Positions 6,145 through 12,785 are shown, counted from the first letter of the stretch. The stretch: 12,785 bases of DNA from Deferribacteres bacterium (GCA_013152795.1 JAADFS010000074.1:1-12785); one strand, 5' to 3'. Translations and numbers: made by a program. Notes: generated from the sequence alone by a model not told the origin.

Positions 6145-7161
6145 TTAAACGGATTCCTCGAGTGACGGCAAAGGGTGATGTGGTACTGCCTTGTCGCTGT
6201 GGCTGTCGGCAGTCGATACGGGTTCACTATGAGTCGGTGCGCCGTCGTGTTTCGGGCTGTTTTTTATGACATTTCTTGCAATATCATAGAAATTTATGCT
6301 GGCTATGCTGTCCCGTCTCTTTGTCAGGAATTCAGGCATGTTGTTTATGGACATACCCAGAATCTTGTCGTATTGCACGATACCGATGGTTTCGAGGGAA
6401 AGGCTCAGGTAATTCTTTGCAACGCTTGCGACTATATTGCTCACTTCCCTTTCCTTGTTGCTCCGAACCATATTGACTATAACTTTTATTTTCAGCTCCT
6501 GAAGGCATTCCTCAAGTCTCGCCTGGATATCCTCACCAAGGGATTTGAAGGCCTCATGTAGCTTCTCTATGGAGTCGATGTCCTCTCCCGAGGCAGCACC
6601 GCCGGCGCGGCCGATGATCTTCAGGGCTTCCGGATACTTACTGAAAGCCTGGTTTAACCTGCGGTAAAGGCTGGACTTTATGAACCCGTAGGCGTTCTGT
6701 ATCGATGTTATCTGCGGGGTAAGCACAACAATCTTGTTTGGTGCGTAGAGAAAGAAATCCATTGATGTAAAAGAGGTTCCCGCACCGAGGTCCAGCAGGA
6801 TGTAATCGGCCTCGAGTTTGTTGAGATTATTTAAAATGCGCGTTTTCTGGGTGTTTTTGGGATTGGCTATCCCCAGCATATCATCGGCTCCGCAGATTAA
6901 TTTCATGTTCTCAACAGGCGTGTCAATCAGTACTTCCTCAATGTTCTCGACCTGCCTTTTCATGAAATCCGCCAGGGTGTAGAGGGGATATCTTATGCCT
7001 GTCAATGTGTGAAGATTGCTGCCCCCCAGGTCTGCATCCACGAGGATGACTTTCTTCCCCTGCCGCGCCAGTGACGCCCCCAGCATGAGTGAGACGATGC
7101 TCTTGCCGACGCCGCCCTTGCCGCCTCCTATCGCCCAGAACTTGTCTTTTATTTCGTCCAT
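6145..7161 (-). CDS. MinD/FlhG-like ParA-family ATPase
   Basis: This is a 338-residue P-loop ATPase of the MinD/ParA/Mrp group, which act as ATP-switched dimers in placing organelles or division sites. The deviant Walker A GGGKGGVGKS (12-21) has both the signature Lys15 and Lys20. DADLGGSNLHT (42-52) is the switch-I/A' region, and ILLDLGAGTS (121-130) is Walker B. The DADLGGxNLHT form is typical of FlhG/YlxH-like proteins, but no N-terminal DQAxxLR motif, which FlhG uses to activate FlhF, is seen. The last 30 or so residues are polar and His/Ser/Pro-rich, probably disordered; I see no obvious membrane-targeting helix. The ATG at 7161 is chosen because it is followed directly by the ATPase fold; the frame continues 18 residues upstream with no family similarity. 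It overlaps pilZ by 13 bp. A role in polar or flagellar control is inferred from this pairing and the sigma28 promoter. Confidence 0.85.
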   Translation of the reverse strand: MDEIKDKFWAIGGGKGGVGKSIVSLMLGASLARQGKKVILVDADLGGSNLHTLTGIRYPLYTLADFMKRQVENIEEVLIDTPVENMKLICGADDMLGIANPKNTQKTRILNNLNKLEADYILLDLGAGTSFTSMDFFLYAPNKIVVLTPQITSIQNAYGFIKSSLYRRLNQAFSKYPEALKIIGRAGGAASGEDIDSIEKLHEAFKSLGEDIQARLEECLQELKIKVIVNMVRSNKEREVSNIVASVAKNYLSLSLETIGIVQYDKILGMSINNMPEFLTKRRDSIASINFYDIARNVIKNSPKHDGAPTHSEPVSTADSHSDKAVPHHPLPSLEESV

Positions 7162-7604
7162 GGCCCTGTGCCTATAACTGTTTTTCGTACTGCTCCCAGA
7201 GGCCAGAGGTTCCACATCATGTTGTGATCCTTGTTCTTCAGATTGATGAACCTTTTGATATCTTCCAGTTGCCAGTCTTCCATGTTCTCAAACTCGACAC
7301 CCATTACTATAAAAAAGTGCCTGGTTGTATCTTTTCTTATCCATTTAATCCGTGAAAGGACGGATATCTTGCCGCCGCTCGGCATGGAAATTGTAATTTT
7401 CACCTTGAATCCCGGCAATTCTTCAAGATTCACCCTGCCGTACCGGTCTTCAAACTCTATGCATGCACCGCTGATGGATATATCTTTCATATAGCTGCTG
7501 AAAGATGTATTGTCAGGATGCGGTGAGAAAAACTTTATATCCACCGGATATGCAAACTCCGACCGCCTGTGTTTTCTCCTGTCTATGAGATTATTGTTTT
7601 CCAT
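7149..7604 (-). CDS. PilZ-domain protein (probable c-di-GMP receptor)
   Basis: This 151-residue protein consists mainly of one PilZ domain. The c-di-GMP binding arginines lie in the N-terminal RRKHRR (9-14, RxxxR) and the second motif is DISISG (41-46, DxSxxG). Beta-strand segments follow (FKVKITISMPSG, ISVLSRIKWIRK, HFFIVMGVEFE). Both motifs are intact, so ligand binding is likely. The C-terminal 25 residues are unlike PilZ and cover the overlap with the downstream ATPase gene. It starts 21 bp downstream of the strong sigma28 promoter at 7633-7659. The ATG at 7604 has a modest GGGA before it. PilZ proteins commonly control flagella, pili or exopolysaccharide; its partner here is presumably the co-translated ATPase. 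Confidence 0.88.
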   Translation of the reverse strand: MENNNLIDRRKHRRSEFAYPVDIKFFSPHPDNTSFSSYMKDISISGACIEFEDRYGRVNLEELPGFKVKITISMPSGGKISVLSRIKWIRKDTTRHFFIVMGVEFENMEDWQLEDIKRFINLKNKDHNMMWNLWPLGAVRKTVIGTGPWTK

Positions 7605-7632
7605 AAAATCCCGGTCCCCTCATATACACTTC

Positions 7633-7659
7633 TTATCGGCTGGAGGATTAAAATCTTTA
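7633..7659 (-). promoter_or_regulatory. sigma28 (FliA) promoter upstream of pilZ
   Basis: On the minus strand, TAAAGATT (7652-7659), exactly 11 bp of spacer, then GCCGATAA (7633-7640). The enterobacterial FliA consensus is TAAAGTTT-N11-GCCGATAA, so this matches 15 of 16 positions at the canonical spacing. Transcription would start near 7625, leaving a leader of about 20 bases before the pilZ ATG. Confidence 0.82.
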
Positions 7660-7705
7660 AAAGTTATCCCGTAAAAGAAATATCCTTACCTTAATGTTGC
7701 ATAAA

Positions 7706-7725
7706 CTGGCAGAGGAGTCTGCCGG
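7706..7725 (-). terminator. possible mfd terminator hairpin
   Basis: On the minus strand, CCGGCAGA, a 4-base loop and TCTGCCAG form an 8-bp stem (one G-T pair), 70 bp past the mfd stop and before the pilZ promoter. Only TTTAT follows, so the U-tract is poor. The position suits separation of mfd from pilZ. Confidence 0.4.
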
Positions 7726-7795
7726 AAAACCTTTATAAAGCGATAGGATATTGGAGTTTCAACGGAGGAGGGTGCAGGATGCATAAACCGCGAGG

Positions 7796-10700
7796 TCAGG
7801 CGAGGGCATCCAGGATATTCCTTAATTCCCCCGAGATTTCATCCCATTTCCTGCCGCGCATATCCAGCTCGAAACCGCCTTCCGGCAGAAACCTGATACG
7901 GCCCTTGCGTGTTTCATGCAGGGCAAAGATTTTCTCCGGCGTAACCGTTGTCTCCGGCGCAAAGAGGATTTTTATCCTGCCGTCCGTGTTCTGTATTCTG
8001 GTGACGGACAGGTCCCTTGCCCGCATTTTCAGCCCGGTGATCTCAATAAGCCGTTTTGTCTTTTCAGGGGGTGTGCCGAACCTGTCTTTAAGTTCTTCAA
8101 GGAGCCCCTTGAGGGAGCCGGTGTCTTTTGCAGAGACGATCTTCCTGTAGATGCTCAGTCTCAGGTCGGGATCTTCAATGTAATCATCGGGAATAACGGC
8201 CGTTACCTTCAGATCAAGAACTGGTTCGATCACCGGCGCCCTTTTCTCCCCTTTAAGCTCCGCAACAGCCGATTCAAGCATCTCCATGTACATGTCGAAA
8301 CCCACAGCCTCGATGTGCCCCGACTGTTCAGCGCCGAGCAGGTTTCCCGCACCCCTGATCTCAAGGTCTTTCAGGGCCAGCCTGAATCCGGCTCCCAGAT
8401 AGCCCAGTTCCTGAATCGCCTGGAGCTTTTTCCTCGCCTCCTCCGTGATTGTATCCTCACCCGGGATAAGGAAGTACGCGTAGGCCGTGACATTGGAACG
8501 CCCGACCCTGCCCCTCAGTTGATACAGGTCTGCAAGCCCGAACATGTCGGCCCTGTTGATGATTATTGTATTGGCGGAAGGAATATCAAGGCCTGAACCT
8601 ATAATGGCGGTTGACACCAGGATATTGATCTTCCCGTGAAAAAACGCCCTCATGACCTCTTCGAGTTCTTTTGCCCTCATCCGGCCATGGGCCACGCCTA
8701 TCCTGCCTTCAGGCATTAATTCCCTCAGGAAGTTTGCCATCCGGTAGATGTCATGGATGCGGTTATGCACGAAAAATGCCTGCCCGCCCCTGTCGAGTTC
8801 ATGCCTGAGGGCCTCCCTGATTATCCGCGGATTAAAACGCGCAACAGTGCTTCTGACGGCAATCCTGTCTTCCGGCGGTGTCTCTATGGTGCTCATTGCC
8901 CTGATGCCTGAAAGGGCCATATGGAGGGTTCTGGGGATCGGCGTTGCAGACAGGGTCAGGACATCCACGTTTGTTTTAATGGCCTTTATCTTTTCCTTGT
9001 GGGTCACGCCGAACTTGTGCTCTTCGTCGATAACGAGGAGCCCGAGATCATAAAACTTTACATCCCTGCCCAGGAGAGTGTGGGTGCCGATGATGATATC
9101 GGTGTCTCCCTGTGCCAGTGACCTGAGGGTCTGTTTCTTTTCAGCAGGGCTTTTAAAGCGGCTGAGGAAGTCGATCTTCACGGGGAAGGCGGAAAACCTC
9201 GAGACAAAGGTCTCATAGTGCTGTTCCGCAAGTATTGTGGTGGGAACGAGCACTGCCACCTGCTTGGAGTCGTATACCGCCTTGAAGCACGCCCTCATTA
9301 CGACTTCGGTCTTGCCGTATCCCACGTCACCGCACAGGAGCCTGTCCATAGGGGACGGTTCTTCCATGTCGCGTTTTATCTCATTGATGGATGTCAGTTG
9401 GTCGGGTGTCTCCTCATATGCAAAAAAACCGTCGAATTCCCTGTGAAGCTCGGTGTCTGCGGAGAAGGCGTTCCCGCGCACGCTGCTCCGGCCGGCGTAA
9501 ATTTTCAACAACTTTTCGGCCATGTCTTTTATTTTCTGCTTCACCTTACGCCTGGTCTTCTGCCATGTCCTTCCGCCCAGCCTGTCGAGCCTGGGCCTGA
9601 CGTTTTCAGGCGCATGATATTTCTGCACGCAGTTGATATGTTCAAGCGGCACAAACAGCTTGTCCCCGCCGAGATATTCAATGATTAGGAAGTCACCTTC
9701 ATAATCCTCGATGCGTTCTTTCCTTATTCCGGTGAATATCCCTATGCCGTGTTCTACATGAACCACGTAGTCGCCTTCCTTGAAGTCTTCCACCGAGGAG
9801 ATCAGCCCTGACACCCTGGATTTCTTTGCGGGTCTGAAAACAGGGCGCCTGCCGAAGATGTCCCTCTCGGCAAGAACAATGACATCCTGATACTTGAAGC
9901 CCCTGCTTAATTCACCTATGGTTATCACCGGGCTGCCCGTGTATGTGGTTACAGCACTTTCCCTGCAGACAGGGACAACCGTGTCCTTGTCGAAAAACAA
10001 TTCCTTTAATCTCCTTGACTGGCCTTCCGAGGAGCAGACCATCAGAATGTAATACCGGCTCCTGAGTTCATTGACCCTTTCGACAAGTTCCTCCAAGGTT
10101 TTTCTTTCTTCACGAAGGAGTCCGAATCCCCCCGCGCTGTTGACAGGTAGTTTGAGCCCGTCCCCTTCCAGGGGCAGTGATCTGAAGAATAGGGTTTTCC
10201 TGTCCTGAAGTATGCGGTCAAGATCAGAACAGCGTCTTTTTATATCGTCCGGTTCGTTTAATATCAGCCTGCTGCCCGAGAGGAAGTCGAAGAGGTCGGC
10301 ACCGGTGCCGGGCTCTGTCGCGGGACAGATACGTATCTCGTGGATTTCCTTGACCGACAATTGGGTGTCGATATCAAAAAATCTCAGTGATTCGATCTCG
10401 TCGCCGAAGAATTCCACTCTTACGGGCTGCTCCCTGTCAGGTGGAAACACGTCGATGATTCCGCCCCTGATGCTCATCTCGCCTTCCCTGGAGACCATGG
10501 GGACAGTATGGTAACCCTGATCATGCAACCTCCGTATAAAGACATCCCTGTCAAGGGTCAGGCCCCTTGTAATATTGACTGAGGGAAAGTCATCCCTTTC
10601 CCATATCGCTGAAACAGAGGCATCAACGGATGCAATGACCTTGCCGCTGTCCTGTTCGTAGAGTTGTACAAGACTCTTTAAACGCATCGGATGGCCTTCA

Positions 10701-10927
10701 GGATGTATGAGGACAGGCGGGGTGGTGTTCAGCAGTTTTGACCAGAAAACACTATCGGCATGAAACTCGGCCGCGGATGCCTCGGAGGGGCAGACCAGCA
10801 GACAGGGAGGGGCAAGCATTGAAAACAGCAGGGCGCCCGAGGAGCCTGACAGCGATGTAATGCTGTGTATCTTTTCGTCCCCGGCTGCTCTGGCGGTTTC
10901 CTGAAAAATGGAGAGATCAAGCGGCAT
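7796..10927 (-). CDS. mfd: Transcription-repair coupling factor
   Basis: This ATP-driven DNA translocase pushes RNA polymerase stalled at lesions off the DNA and recruits UvrA for nucleotide excision repair. The 1043 residues are about 100 fewer than E. coli Mfd (1148). Order: UvrB-like region with GEMSIRGGIIDVFPP (149-163), RNA polymerase-interaction domain with EGDYVVHVEHGIGIF (384-398), translocase with Walker A GDVGYGKT (533-540), DEEH (634-637), SATPIPRT (660-667), motif V TAIIGSGLDIP (773-783), QLRGRVGR (803-810), LLGAEQSGHIEAVGFDMY (863-880), then the C-terminal domain. Motif V has Gly777 where Mfd and RecG relatives normally have Glu (codon 8597-8599). The ATG at 10927 lacks a ribosome binding site and follows a TTGCGAG tandem repeat; an in-frame TAG lies 27 bases upstream with no other start between. 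Otherwise intact. Confidence 0.96.
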   Translation of the reverse strand: MPLDLSIFQETARAAGDEKIHSITSLSGSSGALLFSMLAPPCLLVCPSEASAAEFHADSVFWSKLLNTTPPVLIHPEGHPMRLKSLVQLYEQDSGKVIASVDASVSAIWERDDFPSVNITRGLTLDRDVFIRRLHDQGYHTVPMVSREGEMSIRGGIIDVFPPDREQPVRVEFFGDEIESLRFFDIDTQLSVKEIHEIRICPATEPGTGADLFDFLSGSRLILNEPDDIKRRCSDLDRILQDRKTLFFRSLPLEGDGLKLPVNSAGGFGLLREERKTLEELVERVNELRSRYYILMVCSSEGQSRRLKELFFDKDTVVPVCRESAVTTYTGSPVITIGELSRGFKYQDVIVLAERDIFGRRPVFRPAKKSRVSGLISSVEDFKEGDYVVHVEHGIGIFTGIRKERIEDYEGDFLIIEYLGGDKLFVPLEHINCVQKYHAPENVRPRLDRLGGRTWQKTRRKVKQKIKDMAEKLLKIYAGRSSVRGNAFSADTELHREFDGFFAYEETPDQLTSINEIKRDMEEPSPMDRLLCGDVGYGKTEVVMRACFKAVYDSKQVAVLVPTTILAEQHYETFVSRFSAFPVKIDFLSRFKSPAEKKQTLRSLAQGDTDIIIGTHTLLGRDVKFYDLGLLVIDEEHKFGVTHKEKIKAIKTNVDVLTLSATPIPRTLHMALSGIRAMSTIETPPEDRIAVRSTVARFNPRIIREALRHELDRGGQAFFVHNRIHDIYRMANFLRELMPEGRIGVAHGRMRAKELEEVMRAFFHGKINILVSTAIIGSGLDIPSANTIIINRADMFGLADLYQLRGRVGRSNVTAYAYFLIPGEDTITEEARKKLQAIQELGYLGAGFRLALKDLEIRGAGNLLGAEQSGHIEAVGFDMYMEMLESAVAELKGEKRAPVIEPVLDLKVTAVIPDDYIEDPDLRLSIYRKIVSAKDTGSLKGLLEELKDRFGTPPEKTKRLIEITGLKMRARDLSVTRIQNTDGRIKILFAPETTVTPEKIFALHETRKGRIRFLPEGGFELDMRGRKWDEISGELRNILDALA

Positions 10928-10929
10928 TG

Positions 10930-10943
10930 TTGCGAGTTGCGAG
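10930..10943. repeat. TTGCGAG tandem repeat ahead of mfd
   Basis: TTGCGAG occurs twice in direct succession, followed by TTTGCG, ending 2 bp before the mfd start codon. It occupies the place where a ribosome binding site should be. Confidence 0.6.
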
Positions 10944-11047
10944 TTTGCGTGCTACGGGTTTTATACGCTGCCCGTAATCTGTAATCATTCTAAAAAAACT
11001 CAATGGTATAGAGTCTGTTGCACGAACATAAAAAAACAGCCGTAATA

Positions 11048-11120
11048 TGTCATTCTGAATTTGTTTCAGAATCTCTGAAGTCAGTATGTTGCGAGACCCT
11101 GAAACAGGTTCAGGGTGACA
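11048..11120. mobile_element. 73-bp MITE/REP-like element with imperfect terminal inverted repeats
   Basis: The ends are TGTCATTCTGAA and TTCAGGGTGACA, which are inverted repeats matching at 10 of 12 positions. Inside are two hairpins: ATTCTGAA/TTCAGAAT (11052-11072) and ACCCTGAA/TTCAGGGT (11096-11116), each with a 5-base loop. This structure resembles the non-autonomous palindromic repeats scattered between genes in many environmental bacteria. There is no coding capacity and no clear target-site duplication. Confidence 0.65.
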
Positions 11121-11231
11121 GGGCATGAGGTTGTGCAATAAATTTATATTAAGATTTTTCCGGCAAAATAAGCAAGAAGCCGGCAGCGCTGCGAAAAGAG
11201 GATGGGTATTTTGTTAAAATCAGTGAAGCGT

Positions 11232-11245
11232 TGAATTTAAATTCA
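11232..11245. repeat. 14-bp perfect palindrome
   Basis: TGAATTTAAATTCA is fully self-complementary and abuts the left end of the 27-bp repeat copy 2, sharing one base. It may be an operator or the remains of an insertion target. Confidence 0.4.
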
Positions 11246-11271
11246 GGGTGCAGGGTGCAGTTGTCAGGGTG
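11245..11271. repeat. 27-bp dispersed intergenic repeat, copy 2
   Basis: It is identical over 27 bases to 6030-6056, in the same orientation. Here it is followed by CAGAATGAA and then by the GC-rich hairpin at 11280. Confidence 0.8.
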
Positions 11272-11279
11272 CAGAATGA

Positions 11280-11318
11280 ACCCCCTCCCCCTTGACGGGG
11301 GAGGACCGGGGAGGGGGT
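11280..11318. repeat. GC-rich REP-like hairpin
   Basis: ACCCCCTCCCC (11280-11290) and GGGGAGGGGGT (11308-11318) are perfect inverted repeats around a 17-base loop. The loop contains a competing inner CCCCC/GGGGG pairing around TTGA. No T-tract follows on either strand, so a palindromic repeat is more likely than a terminator. Confidence 0.65.
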
Positions 11319-11412
11319 GTCCTGTTAGCACTGAAGGAATCGCAGATAAAGCTTTTCCGGCAGCCTCTCCTGCCCGCTGGCGATGTCTTTATGCTACTGT
11401 AATGAAATACTG

Positions 11413-11426
11413 TAAGGTTAACCTTA
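11413..11426. repeat. 14-bp perfect palindrome before the glycosyltransferase start
   Basis: TAAGGTTAACCTTA ends 19 bp before the ATG at 11446. Its place in the leader would suit a repressor operator for the glycosyltransferase genes. No regulator is known from this window. Confidence 0.4.
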
Positions 11427-11445
11427 ATGTTGATGGGAAATACTG

Positions 11446-12564
11446 ATGAACAATAAAATGCGGATTCTGCATACGGAATGGTCTGACGGCCTCGGCGGGC
11501 AGGAGAGGAGGGTACTGTCAGAAGCCGCCGGTCTGCTTGAAAGGGGGCATTACGTTGCCATTGCGTGCAGGCAGCATGCAAGGATAAAAGACGAGGCACT
11601 GAGACTCGGTATAGACGTACATGTACTGCCTTTTAAAAAGCTGTATGATATTGCAAGCATTATCAGACTGACAGGATTGTTGAGGGAGGAAAAGTTCGAT
11701 GTGGTCAATACGCACAGCGGTGTGGATTCATGGATAGGCGGTATAGCCGCGAAGTTTGCCGGTATACCGCTGCTTGTAAGAACGAGGCATCTGAATCTCC
11801 CACTCAGAAGAAATCCTCTCAACTTTATACATTATCTGCCGGACATGTACATAACATGCGGCGAAGATATGCGGAGCAACCTTGTCAGCCGCTGCGGCTT
11901 TCCCGGTGACAGGGTGGTGAGCATTCCTACAGGCATCAGCATTAAACGCTTCAATGTGAAAAGGGATAAAAAGGCCGGGCTGAAATACGGTCTTGATGCC
12001 GATTGCCCTGTTATAACGAATGTAGGAATCCTCAGGAGCGTCAAGGGACATGAAGTTACGCTGAAGGCGGTGAAGACAGTGGTTGAATCCGTCCCGGATG
12101 CCAGATTCCTGATAGTCGGTGACGGTCCGAGGAAGGAGGCCCTTGAAAATATGGCAGCCGGGCTCGGGATTTCCGGGCATGTTATATTCACCGGCTTTGT
12201 CGAGGACATCCCCGGGATATATTCTTTCTCGGATGTGGCTGTCCTTACGTCATGGTCCGAGGGACTTCCACAGAGCCTGCTTCAGGCAATGGCCGCCGGT
12301 GTGCCGGTTATTGCCACCAGGGTAGGGGGGGTCCCCGAGGTCGTTATACATGGAAGGACAGGGATGCTTGTTGAACCGGGTGACCATAAGGCGCTTGCAG
12401 AGGGTATAATAAAGATTCTCAATGATCCGGGCCTTTCCATGCAGCTTGCCGGAAATGCAAGGGATACTATCGTGAATGAGCATTCCGTCACTCACATGAT
12501 TGATAAGATAGAGGGCCTTTATGAGAGGCTTTTAAGACAGAAAAAGGGTGCAGAATACAGGTAA
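11446..12564 (+). CDS. GT4-family (GT-B fold) glycosyltransferase
   Basis: A retaining sugar transferase that takes a sugar from a nucleotide donor, probably for LPS or exopolysaccharide assembly at the cytoplasmic face of the membrane. The 372 residues have a GT-B layout. The N-terminal acceptor domain contains GGQERRVLSEAAGL (17-30). The linker has SIPTGISIKRFN (159-170). The donor domain has LIVGDGPRK (222-230) and the motif region SEGLPQSLLQAMAAGVPVIATRVGGVPE (271-298). The usual EX7E reads Glu272 to Gln280, so the second acid is Gln, a variant I recall from some LPS glycosyltransferases. No signal peptide or membrane span is seen. The ATG at 11446 has GGGAAA before it; Met5 is an alternative start. 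A paralog follows 25 bp downstream. Donor and acceptor sugars cannot be told from sequence. Confidence 0.9.
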   Translation: MNNKMRILHTEWSDGLGGQERRVLSEAAGLLERGHYVAIACRQHARIKDEALRLGIDVHVLPFKKLYDIASIIRLTGLLREEKFDVVNTHSGVDSWIGGIAAKFAGIPLLVRTRHLNLPLRRNPLNFIHYLPDMYITCGEDMRSNLVSRCGFPGDRVVSIPTGISIKRFNVKRDKKAGLKYGLDADCPVITNVGILRSVKGHEVTLKAVKTVVESVPDARFLIVGDGPRKEALENMAAGLGISGHVIFTGFVEDIPGIYSFSDVAVLTSWSEGLPQSLLQAMAAGVPVIATRVGGVPEVVIHGRTGMLVEPGDHKALAEGIIKILNDPGLSMQLAGNARDTIVNEHSVTHMIDKIEGLYERLLRQKKGAEYR

Positions 12565-12589
12565 TGTTAAAATACGATTCGGGATCAAG

Positions 12590-12785
12590 ATGAAAATGAC
12601 TGTTCTTCATACGGAAACCCTCAAGAGATGGGGAGGCCAGCAGAACCGTGTTATTACGGAGGCAGCCGGTCTGAATGAAAAAGGGCATAATGTTATTATT
12701 GCATGCCACAGGGGCAGTGTCATTGCCGAAAAAGCCAGAGAGAAAGGCATAAAAGTCTATGAGGTCAACATGGTGAAGCAGGCTC
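12590..12785 (+). CDS. second GT4-like glycosyltransferase, N-terminal 65 residues only
   Basis: From the ATG at 12590 an open frame runs off the window, beginning MKMTVLHTETLKRWGGQQNR. It aligns with the preceding gene: both show LHTE, GGQ, RV, EAAGL, a GH and IAC in the same order, so it is a tandem paralog. A second in-frame ATG at 12596 is possible. GGGATC lies shortly upstream, and only 25 bp separate it from the previous stop, so the two are likely one operon. Only the acceptor-side Rossmann start is visible; the donor domain lies outside the window. Confidence 0.85.
   Translation, partial: MKMTVLHTETLKRWGGQQNRVITEAAGLNEKGHNVIIACHRGSVIAEKAREKGIKVYEVNMVKQA

Larger units (their letters stand above)
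10928..11445. other. 518-bp gene-free, repeat-rich region between mfd and glycosyltransferases
   Basis: I see no believable gene here; short frames across it are translations of palindromic repeats. Going left to right it holds the TTGCGAG repeat, a TACGGG/CCCGTA dyad (10953-10958, 10971-10976), a 73-bp two-hairpin element, a TGAATTTAAATTCA palindrome, the second copy of a 27-bp repeat, a GC-rich hairpin, a TACTGTAA direct repeat (11395-11402 and 11408-11415) and a TAAGGTTAACCTTA palindrome. Divergent promoters for mfd and the glycosyltransferases must lie here. A TATAAA on the minus strand around 10960 is the best mfd -10, with no clear -35. Confidence 0.7.

Noticed and set aside
7162..7215. 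18-residue extension of the MinD-like ATPase
   Set aside because: It lies inside pilZ, has no family similarity, and the ATG at 7161 leads straight into the ATPase fold.
10917..11138. Minus-strand frame of 73 codons over the region upstream of mfd
   Set aside because: Its sequence (CHPEPVSGSRN) is a translation of the palindromic repeat element, a common source of false small proteins.
11160..11184. CCGGC and GCCGG dyad as a possible terminator
   Set aside because: Only 5 bp of stem with a long loop and no T-tract after it.
11149..11599. Several short frames across the GC-rich hairpin and 27-bp repeat
   Set aside because: They translate repeat DNA on both strands and overlap the real glycosyltransferase gene; no ribosome binding sites or domains.

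Overview
The window looks like chromosomal DNA of a Gram-negative bacterium of roughly 50% GC. It carries housekeeping genes (type II fatty acid synthesis, RNase III, purine synthesis, transcription-repair coupling), sugar and glycan genes at both ends, and a small motility or c-di-GMP module. The gene mix, the long non-coding dyad repeats and the PilZ/MinD-like pair would suit Nitrospirota or Desulfobacterota-type lineages. That placement is a low-confidence impression, because no marker here settles it.

Layout: (1) 1-678, minus: 5' part of a UDP-glucuronate 4-epimerase-like gene running off the left edge, frameshifted by a 14-bp tandem duplication. (2) 772-1221, plus: dtd (D-aminoacyl-tRNA deacylase), meeting purN tail to tail with a 4-bp stop-codon overlap. 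(3) 1218-5899, minus: a compact operon read as fabG, acpP, fabF, rnc, purM, purN. The last four genes overlap one another, and a good sigma70-type promoter lies upstream of fabG. (4) 6145-7604, minus: a PilZ-domain gene overlapping a MinD/FlhG-like ATPase gene, preceded by a near-consensus sigma28 (FliA) promoter. (5) 7796-10927, minus: mfd. (6) 10928-11445: a 518-bp gene-free region with a 73-bp two-hairpin MITE/REP-like element, a GC-rich hairpin repeat, a 27-bp repeat also found at 6030-6056, and two perfect 14-bp palindromes. (7) 11446-12785, plus: two tandem paralogous GT4 glycosyltransferases, the second cut by the window edge.

How the genes work together: fabG, acpP and fabF supply the reductase, carrier and condensing enzyme of fatty acid elongation. 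rnc processes structured RNA, and purM and purN are two steps of purine synthesis; all six appear to be co-transcribed. The pilZ-ATPase pair probably links c-di-GMP to placement or number of a surface organelle, and the sigma28 promoter points to flagella. The flanking epimerase and glycosyltransferases suggest surface polysaccharide or LPS assembly.

The best leads are the sigma28 promoter in front of the PilZ/MinD-like pair, the duplication that breaks the epimerase, and the repeat-rich intergenic DNA. I saw no CRISPR array, tRNA, rRNA, transposase or phage gene, and no clear new defence system.
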